Shown: positions 1 through 9,478, numbered from the stretch's first letter. The stretch: 64,000 bases of DNA from Planctomycetota bacterium (GCA_012959525.1 DUDB01000080.1:1-64000); one strand, 5' to 3'. Notes: generated by a model from the letters alone, not told the origin. Translations and numbers: made by a program.

Positions 1-35
1 AGAAGGGCCAGCAAGAGAAGTACGCGCATCGTCAT
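1..35 (-). CDS. Start of an exported protein (partial, runs off the window)
   Basis: Reading the minus strand from position 35 gives MTMRVLLLLAL and then the window ends. A Met-Arg start followed by a Leu/Ala run is what the beginning of a signal peptide looks like. A GAGGGG sequence lies upstream but about 15 bases from the first ATG, so the second ATG at 29 is no better placed. It sits 68 bases downstream of the sulfatase on the same strand and could be in one transcript with it. Only 11 codons are visible, so function cannot be judged and even the gene call is tentative. Confidence 0.35.
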   Translation of the reverse strand, partial: MTMRVLLLLAL

Positions 36-103
36 ACAGGGTACCAAGAACCCCTCAATTGTCCGGTTCCAGACAACAAGCGTACTCCAGGGGCACCCTC
101 CGT

Positions 104-2002
104 TCAGTTTCGGGCGGCCATGCGTTTGATCAGGCGCCCGACGTAGCCCCGGAACTTGTCGGGGATGGCGGAGGACTCCAGGGGCAGGTCCCCAAGTGCC
201 TTGGAGATGGCCGGATCGTTCAGACCAAGAGCATCGAGGGTGCCCAGGGCGAGGACGGCGTCCCAGATCCCGGTCCGGGTCATGTCGGCGCACTCCAGTA
301 GCGTCTCCACGGCGTCTTCGCGCTCGTCGGCCTCACCGAACCGGATGAGTAACTCGGCAGAGGCGATGCGGACGGCGTTTGCAGGATCGTCCAATAGCTT
401 GCCGAGTTCCGAGCGCTTGGGGTGCTCGGGGTCGGGACCCAGAATGCCCACGCCGAGGGCAGCCCAGTAACGCACGGCGCTGTCCGGGTCATCAAGAGAG
501 TCCTGCATCCACTTGCGGTGAGGTTGCAGCTCAGGCGCTTCCGTGTTCGTGTTCCAACTGCTGGCTCGTTCGGCCATGGCCAGGATACGGCCGATGTCAT
601 AGCGCTCGTCTTTCGCGCCCCAGGTCCGGGGGGCGCTCTCCCCCGCCCGCGCGTGCAACTCGCATTCGGGCAGGAATCCCAGGTCGCGGATGGCCATAGC
701 TTGTTCCCGTTGGGCGTCCTGCAGGCGCTCACGCACGGCACGGTAGTTTGAGTCGTGCGCCAGGTTGTTCACCTCGTCCGGATCGTTCTGCAGATCGTAG
801 AGTTCCAAGGGCGGCTTGGTTTCCCAGAAGTAGGTCTGAGGGGGTTGTAGCTTGCCCCGGTCGTAGAGCTCCTTCCAAATGCGCGTTGTCGGCGTCTGGA
901 ACATGTAGTCCAGATACTGGCCGTAGATGCGGTGGGGCATGTAGTTGCGGATGAAGATGAAGCGGCCATCGGTGACCGAGCGCACCAGGTCGTAGCGCTC
1001 GTCCATGCGCCCGCGGTAGCCGTGCATGAAGGCGGGAGCCGGCGTTGCCTGCTTGCCCGCGATGGCTGCACCCTGCATGTAATCGGGGATACTCAGCCCG
1101 GCCAGGCTGAGCACGGTGGGGGCCAGGTCCACGAAGCTGACCAGCCTGTTGCTGACACCCCCGGCCTCGTATCCCTCCGGAGCCAAATGGGCCCAGCGCT
1201 CGGGGAAGTGCACGAGCATGGGCACGTGCAGCCCCGAGTTGTAGGGCCAGCGCTTGGAGCGTGGCATGCCTGAGCCGTGATCGCTGAAGTAGAAGACGAT
1301 CGTGTCGTCGGCCAGGCCGTCGGCTTCGAGCTGGGCCAGGACGCCTCCCACCTGGGCGTCCATCTCGCTGATTTTGTCGTGGTACTGGGCCCAGTCCTGT
1401 CGCACCTCGGGCGTGTCCGGGTGATAGGCAGGAAGCGGCACCGTCTTCGGGTCGTGAACGGCTTCGTGCGGGCGCGTGCGGATGCGGCTCTCGTGGCTGA
1501 TCGTGAAGTTGAACACGGAGAAGAAGGGCTGCCCTTCCGCACGCTGGCGCCAATGTCCCTTGCCCCCGGAGAAGTCCCAGATCTTGCCGGGCTTGTGGAA
1601 GTTGTAGTCCTCCTTGGAGCGATTGCTGCAGTAGTAGCCGGCCTCGCGCAGCCGCTGGGGAAAGAGGCGCATGCCCTCGGGCAGGTTTATCTTGGAGCGC
1701 ATATTCAGGGCGCCCAGGCTGGGAGCGTGCACCCCCGTGATCAAGGTCGTGCGCGCCGGCGCGCAGACCGGAGCATTGGACCAGGCGCGAGCGTAGCGCA
1801 GGCTGCGCGCGCTCAGACGGTCCAGATTGGGCGTCGTGGCGTACTCGTCCCCGTAACAACCCAAGTGTGGCCCGTTGTCCTCACTGGTGATCCACAGGAT
1901 GTTGGGCCGTGCCTCCGATTCCTGGGCCTGGATCGAACCCAGAATCACGACAAACACCGCTGCGGTGCCTGTGAGGAACCGCAGCGGCGTTTGGTTGAGC
2001 AC
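104..2002 (-). CDS. Exported sulfatase with C-terminal HEAT-like repeats
   Basis: A Cys-type sulfatase of 632 residues, predicted to hydrolyse sulfate esters (probably on a sulfated polysaccharide) outside the cytoplasm. Residues 1-27 form a signal peptide ending near SIQAQ. The metal-binding start of the fold is at 34-43 (PNILWITSED). The signature CAPAR is at 80-84, Cys80 being the residue that becomes formylglycine, and SDHGSG lies near 245. After the sulfatase domain (to about 470) come about 130 helical residues with repeated 'DDPxxAVRxxAAxxL' segments, a HEAT-like pattern that is not part of the usual core. The start is GTG. The barrel gene upstream ends 15 bases before it, suggesting co-transcription. 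Substrate cannot be read from the sequence. Confidence 0.9.
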   Translation of the reverse strand: MLNQTPLRFLTGTAAVFVVILGSIQAQESEARPNILWITSEDNGPHLGCYGDEYATTPNLDRLSARSLRYARAWSNAPVCAPARTTLITGVHAPSLGALNMRSKINLPEGMRLFPQRLREAGYYCSNRSKEDYNFHKPGKIWDFSGGKGHWRQRAEGQPFFSVFNFTISHESRIRTRPHEAVHDPKTVPLPAYHPDTPEVRQDWAQYHDKISEMDAQVGGVLAQLEADGLADDTIVFYFSDHGSGMPRSKRWPYNSGLHVPMLVHFPERWAHLAPEGYEAGGVSNRLVSFVDLAPTVLSLAGLSIPDYMQGAAIAGKQATPAPAFMHGYRGRMDERYDLVRSVTDGRFIFIRNYMPHRIYGQYLDYMFQTPTTRIWKELYDRGKLQPPQTYFWETKPPLELYDLQNDPDEVNNLAHDSNYRAVRERLQDAQREQAMAIRDLGFLPECELHARAGESAPRTWGAKDERYDIGRILAMAERASSWNTNTEAPELQPHRKWMQDSLDDPDSAVRYWAALGVGILGPDPEHPKRSELGKLLDDPANAVRIASAELLIRFGEADEREDAVETLLECADMTRTGIWDAVLALGTLDALGLNDPAISKALGDLPLESSAIPDKFRGYVGRLIKRMAARN

Positions 2003-2017
2003 GATTGTCCGCAGTGC

Positions 2018-2626
2018 TTACAGGTAGACGCGCAGGCCGATCATGATGCTGTCGAAATCGTCTCCGCTTTCGTAGGAGAGGCCCAAGCCCACCCTGTCGG
2101 TGAGACTGTAGATGCCACCAGCAGTGATGAGGGTGTCATCCGCGCCGTCAATCTCAAGCAACTCCACCCCTATGCCCAGTTCCACCGTGTCCGATGCCTG
2201 CACGCGAAACCCACCGGCAAGGGCGTAACCATTCTCGCTTCCGGTTCCGCTCCCAAGGCCGGGGATCGTCAAGTCCACTTCCATATCGGCGTAGGCGGCT
2301 GAGGCGTATACGTCCAAACCAGATCCTGCATCCATGTGCGTCCCGAGGCCAATTCTCAGGACCGACAGGTCGAGTGAGGCCGGGGAGGGTACGTCCATCG
2401 AGTAGTTCGTGTTGCTGGCGAAGACGTAGCTTGAATCTCCGATCGGGAACGAGCCGCCAAAGCGGACGTCGTCAGAGTCCACTCCATCAAAGTCCCCTTG
2501 GCCTAGTCCGAGCTCGACGAATCGGTAACTGAACGAAGACTCACCGCCTTGGTGGGACAGCGAATGTGGGATGGCCGGTGAAGTCGCGGGCGTGGACACA
2601 AGCAGGGCGAGGGCGAGGAGAGACAT
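2018..2626 (-). CDS. Outer-membrane beta-barrel-like protein
   Basis: A 202-residue protein with an N-terminal signal peptide (MSLLALALLVSTPATS) followed by alternating hydrophobic/polar strands rich in Gly, Asp and Ser. Strands such as SYRFVELGLGQ, VYASAAYADMEVDL and VGLGLSYESG, and the ending IMIGLRVYL, fit a small eight-strand outer-membrane barrel of the porin/OmpA-like kind. The start is well supported by AAAGGAG a few bases upstream of the ATG. The gene is 15 bases upstream of the sulfatase gene, so it may be expressed with it. No family could be named, and a secreted beta-protein remains possible. Confidence 0.65.
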   Translation of the reverse strand: MSLLALALLVSTPATSPAIPHSLSHQGGESSFSYRFVELGLGQGDFDGVDSDDVRFGGSFPIGDSSYVFASNTNYSMDVPSPASLDLSVLRIGLGTHMDAGSGLDVYASAAYADMEVDLTIPGLGSGTGSENGYALAGGFRVQASDTVELGIGVELLEIDGADDTLITAGGIYSLTDRVGLGLSYESGDDFDSIMIGLRVYL

Positions 2627-2767
2627 GTTGCTCCTTTGAGTGTGGGGGGGGCTTCATGCACCACCTGTCGGTACATGCGTGGAATCTGGCAGGGATTCTA
2701 TGTCCAAAAGGCCAAAGAGATCCAGAACCTACCCCATGACCGTCCAGTTCTGCCCCCCCGTCAGTGA

Positions 2768-3700
2768 TCAACTCTGCTGGACGTTCACGTCCTGGGTTGG
2801 GTAGGGGATGGAGATGCCCTTTTCGTCGAAGGTGAGTTTCACCTTCTCGGTGATGTCCGAGAGCGCGCTCCAGTAGTCGTCCGTCTTCACCCAGGGGCGT
2901 ACCTTCAGGTTGACGCTACTGTCGGCCAGTTCGGCCACGGCCACGCTGGGCTCCGGGTCTTTCAGCACCCGGTCGTCTGCGTTCAGGATCTCCATCAGGG
3001 TCGTCTTGGCCAACTGCAGGTCATCTCCGTATCCGATTCCGAACACCATGTCGATGCGACGTGTGGCACGCGTCGAGTAGTTGGTGATCGTGCCGCCGAA
3101 GATTGCGCTGTTGGGCACAATGATCTCGCGGTTGTCGCCCGTGCGCATGACCGTTGTGAAGATAGTGATTTTCTCAACCGTTCCGGCGACGCCGCCGGCC
3201 TCCACGTAATTCCCTGTCGTGAAGGGCCGGAAGAGAATCAAAAGCACACCCGATGCGAAGTTGCCGAGCGAGTCCTGTAGGGCAAATCCCAGCGCCAAAC
3301 CCGCCGCGCCGATCAAGGCCACCATGGACGAGGTGTCGATGCCCAGCTGTCGTACGGCGGCAACCACCACAAAGAGCATCATCAGCCCGTGGGCGATCGA
3401 CCCCAGGAAGTTGACCAGGATGGCATCCAGCTTGGCGCGCGCCATGAGGGTGCGCAGGCCCTGCGCTGCGGCTGCGACGATTCGCTTGCCGATCAAGAAG
3501 ATCAGCAGGGCAATCAGCAGATTCGCGCCCCACTCGATGACGTTGGCCTGCAACAAGTCCAGGTAGTGCGCGACGAGGCCCTCTTCGGCCTGTGTCCCAG
3601 ACCCTTGTGCAGCCAGGGACTCCTCGACGCCCAACTCCTTGAAGAACTCACCGTCCTCCGAATCTTGCGCGATCAAACCAAGTGCGATGGATGTCCACAT
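2768..3700 (-). CDS. MscS-family mechanosensitive channel
   Basis: A 310-residue small-conductance mechanosensitive channel, close to the 286 residues of E. coli MscS; it would open under membrane tension to release solutes in hypo-osmotic shock. An acidic N-terminal segment (about 45 residues) is followed by three membrane spans at roughly 55-75, 95-115 and 122-145. The pore-lining helix has the Gly/Ala pattern LIGAAGLALGFALQDSLGN typical of TM3. The beta domain follows (FTTGNYVEAGG, IIVPNS) and a C-terminal alpha/beta domain ends at the PTQDVNVQQS tail. The gene stands 31 bases downstream of the two-component pair; no functional link is evident. Confidence 0.92.
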   Translation of the reverse strand: MWTSIALGLIAQDSEDGEFFKELGVEESLAAQGSGTQAEEGLVAHYLDLLQANVIEWGANLLIALLIFLIGKRIVAAAAQGLRTLMARAKLDAILVNFLGSIAHGLMMLFVVVAAVRQLGIDTSSMVALIGAAGLALGFALQDSLGNFASGVLLILFRPFTTGNYVEAGGVAGTVEKITIFTTVMRTGDNREIIVPNSAIFGGTITNYSTRATRRIDMVFGIGYGDDLQLAKTTLMEILNADDRVLKDPEPSVAVAELADSSVNLKVRPWVKTDDYWSALSDITEKVKLTFDEKGISIPYPTQDVNVQQS

Positions 3701-3731
3701 GGCCGCAGCCTAGCGTGCGGCCCGGCCCGGT

Positions 3732-5066
3732 TCACCTTCCGTCTGTAGCGGTGCGCGCCGGGTCTTCAAGCGCGGCCTCCATGCTGAACCGGAACGCCGT
3801 GCCGCCCCCCTCACGGGTCTCGTGGGTCACGCTGGCGGACATCAGACGGGCCAGACCGCGCACGATGGCGAGGCCCAGGCCCACACCACCCTCGTGGGCG
3901 ATGAACGGCTCAAAGGGACGGCCCTCTAGCTCGTCGGCAAGTCCTTGGCCTGTGTCTTCAACGCTCAGCACCAGGCGCGTGCGATTCCAATCGCTCGTGG
4001 GCAGAAGGGAGGCGCGCAGGGTGACCGTTCCCTCGGCTGTGTGACGCACCGCGTTTTCGACGAGGTGTGTGAGCACCTGCCCCAAGCGGTTGGCGTCACA
4101 TTGGATATGGGTTTCGCCGTGATTCCCCAGGTCCACCTTCAGGACGATGCCCTTCTCTTCCGCGAGCGCACGGTAGGGCTGGATGGCGCGGAGCAGCAGA
4201 TCCCCGATTCCGACGGACGTGGTCCGCAGACCCCATTCGCCTGCCTCCAGCTGGTGCAGATCCATGACGCGCGTGAGAGTCTCCATGATCTTGCTGCTGG
4301 AGGAGATGACAGTGCTGAGGTCGACGCCCTTCTCGTCGAGCAGGACCGTATCCAGAAGCTGGCTCAGGTCCGTGCCCATCTGGTCCGCCAACTGGACGAG
4401 GAAGCGGGCTCTGGACTTGGAAGCCTGCTCGGCCGCGGCCTGGGCCTTGGTCAGCGCCAGGTTCATGGTCTCCAGTGACGAGGCATAGGCGCTCTGCTCG
4501 ACCTGCGCGCGCTCCAGGTGCGCGATCAGGTGCTGCTCCCGGCGTGATGCGTTCCACTTTTCCGTAAGAGCAGAGGCCATCTGCCGGATCTCCACCGGAT
4601 CGAAGGGCTTCTTCAGGATCAGCAGGCGGTCCGTGCACCCCAAAGCGGCAACCGTCTGATCCCAACTGTAGTCGGAGTAGGCGGTGCAGATGACCACTTG
4701 CAGGTGCGCGTCGACCTCCCATAGTCGGCGTACGGTCTCCACGCCGTCCCAGCCATCGCGCATACGGTTGTCCACGAAGGCCAGGGCGAAGGGCTCCTCA
4801 TCGTGGCAGGCCTGGGTGACCATTGTCAGGCCTTCCTCGCCACTGTAGGCCGAGCTCAACTCGAAGGCTCCATAGTCCTTGGTGGGGGCCTCTTCGCCGC
4901 CGAAAAAACCGGCGCGCGCCACGGCGAGGTCCCGAGAGGGGCCAAGTTCGCTGCGCGCTGGGGTCAGGAGCTTCACAACATCTCCATGAATCGCGGGCGA
5001 GTCATCGATGATCAGGATCCGTCGGTTGGACTCGTGAGCCGGATTGGATTCAAATCGCCCGCTCAT
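3732..5066 (-). CDS. Receiver domain fused to a histidine-kinase-like ATPase lacking the phospho-acceptor His
   Basis: A 444-residue signalling protein. Residues 15-170 form a receiver domain with the acidic pair D21/D22, phospho-acceptor D99 (FVDNRM), T128 and K152; it has an insertion around 35-70 compared with a minimal CheY. A coiled coil follows at 175-220. At 222-235 the dimerisation helix reads FLVQLADQMGTDLS, where FLANMSHEIRTPL is usual: the acceptor His position is Asp228. The ATPase domain is complete, with an N box (NRLGQVLTHLVENAVRH), DTGQGL, and VGLGLAIV. The start at 5066 overlaps the kinase stop as ATGA, so the two are translationally coupled and probably work together. It could be a receiver that modulates the upstream kinase, or a pseudo-kinase. 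Confidence 0.85.
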   Translation of the reverse strand: MSGRFESNPAHESNRRILIIDDSPAIHGDVVKLLTPARSELGPSRDLAVARAGFFGGEEAPTKDYGAFELSSAYSGEEGLTMVTQACHDEEPFALAFVDNRMRDGWDGVETVRRLWEVDAHLQVVICTAYSDYSWDQTVAALGCTDRLLILKKPFDPVEIRQMASALTEKWNASRREQHLIAHLERAQVEQSAYASSLETMNLALTKAQAAAEQASKSRARFLVQLADQMGTDLSQLLDTVLLDEKGVDLSTVISSSSKIMETLTRVMDLHQLEAGEWGLRTTSVGIGDLLLRAIQPYRALAEEKGIVLKVDLGNHGETHIQCDANRLGQVLTHLVENAVRHTAEGTVTLRASLLPTSDWNRTRLVLSVEDTGQGLADELEGRPFEPFIAHEGGVGLGLAIVRGLARLMSASVTHETREGGGTAFRFSMEAALEDPARTATDGR

Positions 5067-6739
5067 GCCACGTCCTCCCGGCGCGCGATCTGGGACACGG
5101 CAGGGCTGGTGGGCAGCTCCAGGGTGAACGTCGCACCCAGCCCTTCTCCCGCACTGCTCGCCCAAAGGGCTCCGCCCATTTCCCGGGCCGCGATGGCGGC
5201 CGTATGCAGCCCGTAGCCGTGCCCGTCTTCCTTGGTCGTGAATCCAAGATCGAACACCTTGCCCATGCAATCGGGGGTGATGCCTACGCCCGTGTCTTCA
5301 ACCTCGATCAGGACCCGTGCCGGACTGGTGCGGTGTACCCGCAGGGTCAGGCGGTTCACATTCGAGGGGCTTGAGGTCATGGACTGGCGGGCGTTCTGAA
5401 CGAGGTTGACCAGGATCTCAATCAGGTTGTTCTTGTCCGTCTCAATGCTGTCGGCTTCATCGAACTCACGTACCACCTCGAGGCTCGCATCGGTACCCAG
5501 TCCGTGGTTCGTGATTCGCAGCGCCTCCTCCAGCCGGTCACCCAACCGCACTTCCTCAGCACGGTCGATCAGATCCGCGCGCCCCTGCTGGCAACGGATG
5601 AGATCGCAGATGTGTTCGATACCCTCGCTCAGGATCTGGACCTCTACCGCCAGGCCGCGCCGCTCGTCACCCAACTGGATGGAGAGGGCGTTCAGGAGCG
5701 GGCGTAGGTGTTGCCCGCGTGTGTCCTGTGCGACGAACGCCGCCAGGTCGTCCTTGTGTCCTTCCAGGGCTTCGGCGATCCCACTCAGATCTCCCAGGCT
5801 CAGATCATCGATCTGCTTGGAGACCACGGATGCAGAGATATTCACGCTGTTCAGCACGTTTCCCATGTTGTGCAGCACACCACCGAGCTCGCGCGAGTCG
5901 GAGGTCTGCGGGGAAGAGGTTTGGGTTCCGAAGCCGTACTCTCTTCGCGAAAGCAGGAAGGCACACAACGCCCACGCCAGGGAGCCCAGACCTATCGACC
6001 AGTACAGGGAACGGTCTAGTACTGGCTGGGCGAGCTTCTCCAGGCTCATTGTGCTGCGGGCTGATAGCAGAAGTTGCGGTCGGCCTGCCACGTCTCCAAA
6101 GGCTTGGTAGGCCACCAATGTTCCTGACTTGTCGCGCCGCACGATGTGCGATTCGTGAGATAGCAAGGGCAGGGTCTGGTCGGCGTCCGGGGGGAGAATG
6201 GTCCGGGTGCCGAGATCCCAGAGCCTGCAATCCAGGCCCGTGTTGCGGGCGAAGGCCGTGGCCCATTCAGAGCCGAGCAGACGGGCCAGCATCAAACTTC
6301 TCGGTTGTCCGCCCGTGTCAGCCAGGTCCAAGGACAGGAGGCTGAGCAGGAGAGGATCCCCCGACGGCGTTCGCCACAGCCCTGCCAGCTTGGCCCCGTC
6401 TACGACGGGCAGATCTGCGGGCATCTCAAGATTACCGCGCTGAACGTGTACCTCCGGTGTGCCTCGCTCGGAGAAGCTGACGACCCACAATGCGTCCACG
6501 TTTTCAGGGCGCTCTGAGAAAGGCCCTCCCCGCATCTTCAGGGACTGGGCGAGAGAGGTGAGTTGTCCCACTTCACCCTGCAGAGCCGTGCTCATCTGCA
6601 TGGCCTCCCGGCGAACGGTATCGCTCTCAACGCGAGCCACGTGCGAGTGGACGGCTTCGCTCTGCTCGTGGTGCGTCCAGAGGACGGCGAGGGCGAGTCC
6701 TCCCGCGAGGAGGGTCAGGGTGAGAGGACGGTCAGGCAT
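5063..6739 (-). CDS. Membrane sensor histidine kinase
   Basis: A 558-residue sensor kinase. One membrane span lies at about 5-21 and a second at 245-263, enclosing a roughly 220-residue extracytoplasmic sensor domain with no recognised fold. The cytoplasmic part starts with LGGVLHNMGNVLNSVN, where His290 is the predicted autophosphorylation site; the HNMGN type of dimerisation helix differs from the common SHEIRTP form. The ATPase domain has the N box NLIEILVNLVQNARQSM, DTGVGI, the F box FTTKEDGHGYGLH and a final GATFTLELP. It overlaps the downstream receiver/ATPase gene by four bases, so that protein is the likely partner. The input signal is unknown. Confidence 0.9.
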   Translation of the reverse strand: MPDRPLTLTLLAGGLALAVLWTHHEQSEAVHSHVARVESDTVRREAMQMSTALQGEVGQLTSLAQSLKMRGGPFSERPENVDALWVVSFSERGTPEVHVQRGNLEMPADLPVVDGAKLAGLWRTPSGDPLLLSLLSLDLADTGGQPRSLMLARLLGSEWATAFARNTGLDCRLWDLGTRTILPPDADQTLPLLSHESHIVRRDKSGTLVAYQAFGDVAGRPQLLLSARSTMSLEKLAQPVLDRSLYWSIGLGSLAWALCAFLLSRREYGFGTQTSSPQTSDSRELGGVLHNMGNVLNSVNISASVVSKQIDDLSLGDLSGIAEALEGHKDDLAAFVAQDTRGQHLRPLLNALSIQLGDERRGLAVEVQILSEGIEHICDLIRCQQGRADLIDRAEEVRLGDRLEEALRITNHGLGTDASLEVVREFDEADSIETDKNNLIEILVNLVQNARQSMTSSPSNVNRLTLRVHRTSPARVLIEVEDTGVGITPDCMGKVFDLGFTTKEDGHGYGLHTAAIAAREMGGALWASSAGEGLGATFTLELPTSPAVSQIARREDVA

Positions 6740-6943
6740 GGGTCGGGTTTTCCCTCTCCTGAATCGACCTCCTAGTCCGGCCCTCTTGACCCAATCCTGG
6801 CCCCACAGCCTCTAGCCTTGTGGCCGCGCGTGACGTCCCCCCAAACCCCCTCTCAGGGCCCCTGCGGTGCCCCCCGGGGGTCTCACTTCGGGACGGGCAG
6901 GACGCATTGCGTGGCGCCGATCCCTAGGTTCTTCTACTTGGCT

Positions 6944-9361
6944 CTAGGCGCTGCAGCGCGCCAGATAAGCGGCCGCATCGAATGCGTCGACCTGGATCAG
7001 GTCCAGCTGGGCGTCGAACGCGTCCTGAACCTGGCCGCGCTCCTCTGCTGAGAGGATGCCCTTCTCCACGGCCAGCTCGAGCAGTCCGTCCTTCGAGCGG
7101 GGCAGCTCGCCCGCCCGTTGGGCCGCCTTGATCTTGCCCCGCAGGGTCGCCGTGGCCTGCAGGAGATCGTAGCCGCGGTCCAGGGAGCCCAGGCCGGGCT
7201 CGTCACGCGGGGGTAGGTAGATGCCTCGTGTCATGCGCGTGCGAAGGTCCGCATCGGAGATGACTGCGCGGGCCACTTCACTGCAGCGCCGATCGCTTGG
7301 GCCGCGCAGTGTCCGACCAAGCGGCAGGACAACGACCCGCCCAATTCGACCGAGAAGGCGGTTGGGCAAGTTGTCCAGCACGCCACTGAGAGCGTCTTGG
7401 ATGTTCTGCTCGGCGGTCTCCATGGCCCAGGACATGAGCGGCGCGTCACTTGAACGCGCACCCTCGTCCTGGAAGCGCTTGAGCGTTGCCGAGCCGAGAT
7501 ACAGCCAGGCCAGGGCATCCGCCAGCCGTCCGGTGATCATCTCCTTGCGCTTGAGTGTGCCACCCAAGGAGCCCATGGCCAGCTCGGCGGTGAACTCAAA
7601 GCCCGCCGCCAGACGCGTCATGCGCGAGAAGTGCTTGGCTGCCGGTCCGGGGCGCGGCGAGGGAGCCAGCAGATTCCCGGTCAGACCCATGAGGATCGAG
7701 CGGGTCATGTTGGTGGTGATGAGTCCCACGTGCTTGAAGAGAGCACCGTCAAAAGCCTTCAGGTCATTGGTGCGCGCAGCTTCCATTTCGGTGAAGGCGT
7801 GGGGGTGGCAACGGATGGCACCTTGACCAAAAATGATCATGGTGCGCGTCAGGATGTTGGCGCCCTCGACGGTGATTCCGATTGGTATGCCCTGGTAAGC
7901 GGCTGCAAGAACGTTGCGCGGGCCGCGCGAAATTCCAGCGCCGCCCTGTATGTCCATGCCGTCGTTGACTACGTCCCGCATGCCCTCGGTCATGTAGGCC
8001 TTGACGATGGCGGACAGCACGGAGGGCTTCTGGCCGGCCGCTACCGAAGCTGCGGTCAGGCGACGGGCCCCATCCATCCAGTACGTGTTGCCAAAGATGC
8101 GCGCCAAGGGCTCTTCAATACCCTCGAACTTGCTGATGGGCATGCCGAACTGCTCGCGCAATAGGGTGTAGGCGCTCACTGCACGGGTCGTACCCATGGC
8201 CCCGGCCGCAGCCAGGCCCGGGAGGGAGATGGAGCGGCCCGCGGAGAGGCAATCCATCAACATACGCCAGCCCTGTCCCGCCATGGCCTTGCCGCCAATG
8301 ATGGCATTCAGGGGCACGAACACGTCCTCTCCCTGGGTGGGGCCGTTGAGGAACTTGACGCCCAGGGGGTCGTGTCGATCGCCAACGTGGACGCCGGGCA
8401 GAGCCGTGTCCACCAAGGCACATGTGATGCCCCGTTCGGTCTCGTCACCCAATAGGTGCTCGGGGTCTTTCAGCTTGAACGCCAGTCCGAGAAGGGTCGA
8501 GATGGGAGCGAGCGTGATGTAGCGCTTGTTCCAGTTGAGCCGGATACCCAGGGTTTCCTTGCCCATCCACGTGTCGTGGCAGACCACCCCAGAGCTGGTC
8601 ATCGCGCCCGCATCCGAGCCTGCGCCGGATTCAGTCAGGGCGAACGCCGGAACCTCCAGGCCCTTGGCGAGACGCGGCAGGTAGTGGTCTTTTTGTGCTT
8701 CCGTGCCATAGTGGGCGAGCAACTCGGCGGGGCCCAGAGAGTTGGGGACCATGACCGTGACGGCAAGGGTGATGTTGTGGCTCGAGACCTTGGTCACGAT
8801 GGCAGAGTTAGCTTCGGCCGAGAATCCAAGCCCTCCGTATTCCTCGGGAATGATGATGCCCATGAAGCCCTTGGCCTTCAGGTACTCCCATGCTTCTGCA
8901 CTCAGGTCACCTTCCGCGTCCACCTGCCCACCGTCCACAAGCCTGCAGAGGTGTTCGACTTCGTTGTCCAGGAAGGCCTGTTCGCGTGCGCTCAATCCGG
9001 GGCCTTGAAAGGCGAGGAGCTTCTTCCAGTCCGGCCGACCCGTGAACAGATCCGCATCCCACCAAACCGTTCCTGCTTCGAGAGCTGTGCGCTCCGTCTC
9101 GCTCATGACGGGGAACATGGGCTTCATCAGCTTGAGCAGGTGCTTTGTGACCAGCAAGCGACGCACGGGTGGGAAGCCGGCAATGACGACGAATACGGCG
9201 GCGATGCTGGTGATCACCCAGAAGAGGATGGACGGATCTTCCGGTCCTCGCTGCCAGTTCCAGAGCACGTAGGCTAGCGGGACACACCAAGCCCAGAAGG
9301 CACGCCCCATGAAGAGCAGCGTCAAGGCGAGCAGGAGCGGCAGAATGACTGTCAGGATCAT
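6944..9361 (-). CDS. fadE: Long acyl-CoA dehydrogenase of the FadE type
   Basis: An 805-residue acyl-CoA dehydrogenase, the same length class as E. coli FadE (814); it would catalyse the first, FAD-dependent step of fatty-acid beta-oxidation. The N-terminus has two or three hydrophobic segments (to about residue 70), as in FadE, suggesting membrane association. The core follows with GIIIPEEYGGLGFS, FALTESGAGSDAGAM, and the segment IQGGAGISRGPRN. The Glu of ITVEGANILTRT fits the catalytic base. About 200 residues after the core match the DUF1974-like C-terminal part of FadE. It stands alone, 117 bases downstream of the methyltransferase/kinase fusion gene; the other acyl-CoA genes are far away, at 56.5-61.3 kb. 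Confidence 0.92.
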   Translation of the reverse strand: MILTVILPLLLALTLLFMGRAFWAWCVPLAYVLWNWQRGPEDPSILFWVITSIAAVFVVIAGFPPVRRLLVTKHLLKLMKPMFPVMSETERTALEAGTVWWDADLFTGRPDWKKLLAFQGPGLSAREQAFLDNEVEHLCRLVDGGQVDAEGDLSAEAWEYLKAKGFMGIIIPEEYGGLGFSAEANSAIVTKVSSHNITLAVTVMVPNSLGPAELLAHYGTEAQKDHYLPRLAKGLEVPAFALTESGAGSDAGAMTSSGVVCHDTWMGKETLGIRLNWNKRYITLAPISTLLGLAFKLKDPEHLLGDETERGITCALVDTALPGVHVGDRHDPLGVKFLNGPTQGEDVFVPLNAIIGGKAMAGQGWRMLMDCLSAGRSISLPGLAAAGAMGTTRAVSAYTLLREQFGMPISKFEGIEEPLARIFGNTYWMDGARRLTAASVAAGQKPSVLSAIVKAYMTEGMRDVVNDGMDIQGGAGISRGPRNVLAAAYQGIPIGITVEGANILTRTMIIFGQGAIRCHPHAFTEMEAARTNDLKAFDGALFKHVGLITTNMTRSILMGLTGNLLAPSPRPGPAAKHFSRMTRLAAGFEFTAELAMGSLGGTLKRKEMITGRLADALAWLYLGSATLKRFQDEGARSSDAPLMSWAMETAEQNIQDALSGVLDNLPNRLLGRIGRVVVLPLGRTLRGPSDRRCSEVARAVISDADLRTRMTRGIYLPPRDEPGLGSLDRGYDLLQATATLRGKIKAAQRAGELPRSKDGLLELAVEKGILSAEERGQVQDAFDAQLDLIQVDAFDAAAYLARCSA

Positions 9362-9478
9362 GACGGGTGGCGGCGGCCGATAAAGAGAGCGGGATAGGTC
9401 AGGATTGGCACTAGCAACGCTTCAAACAATAGCCTGAATCGAGGGGCAAAGTGGGCACAGAATCGTGGTTGGGGGGGC

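Noticed and set aside
729-1859. 376-codon open frame on the minus strand inside the sulfatase gene
   Set aside because: A shadow frame: Arg/Gly/Ala-rich with no motif, while the overlapping sulfatase has a complete signature.
1277-2302. 341-codon plus-strand open frame across the sulfatase and barrel genes
   Set aside because: Antisense of two well-supported genes, no family features; long antisense frames are expected at this GC content.
3270-5270. Longer form of the receiver/ATPase protein starting at 5270
   Set aside because: The extra 68 residues are antisense-like Arg/Gly-rich sequence inside the kinase gene; the ATG at 5066 overlaps the kinase stop as ATGA and starts just before the receiver domain.
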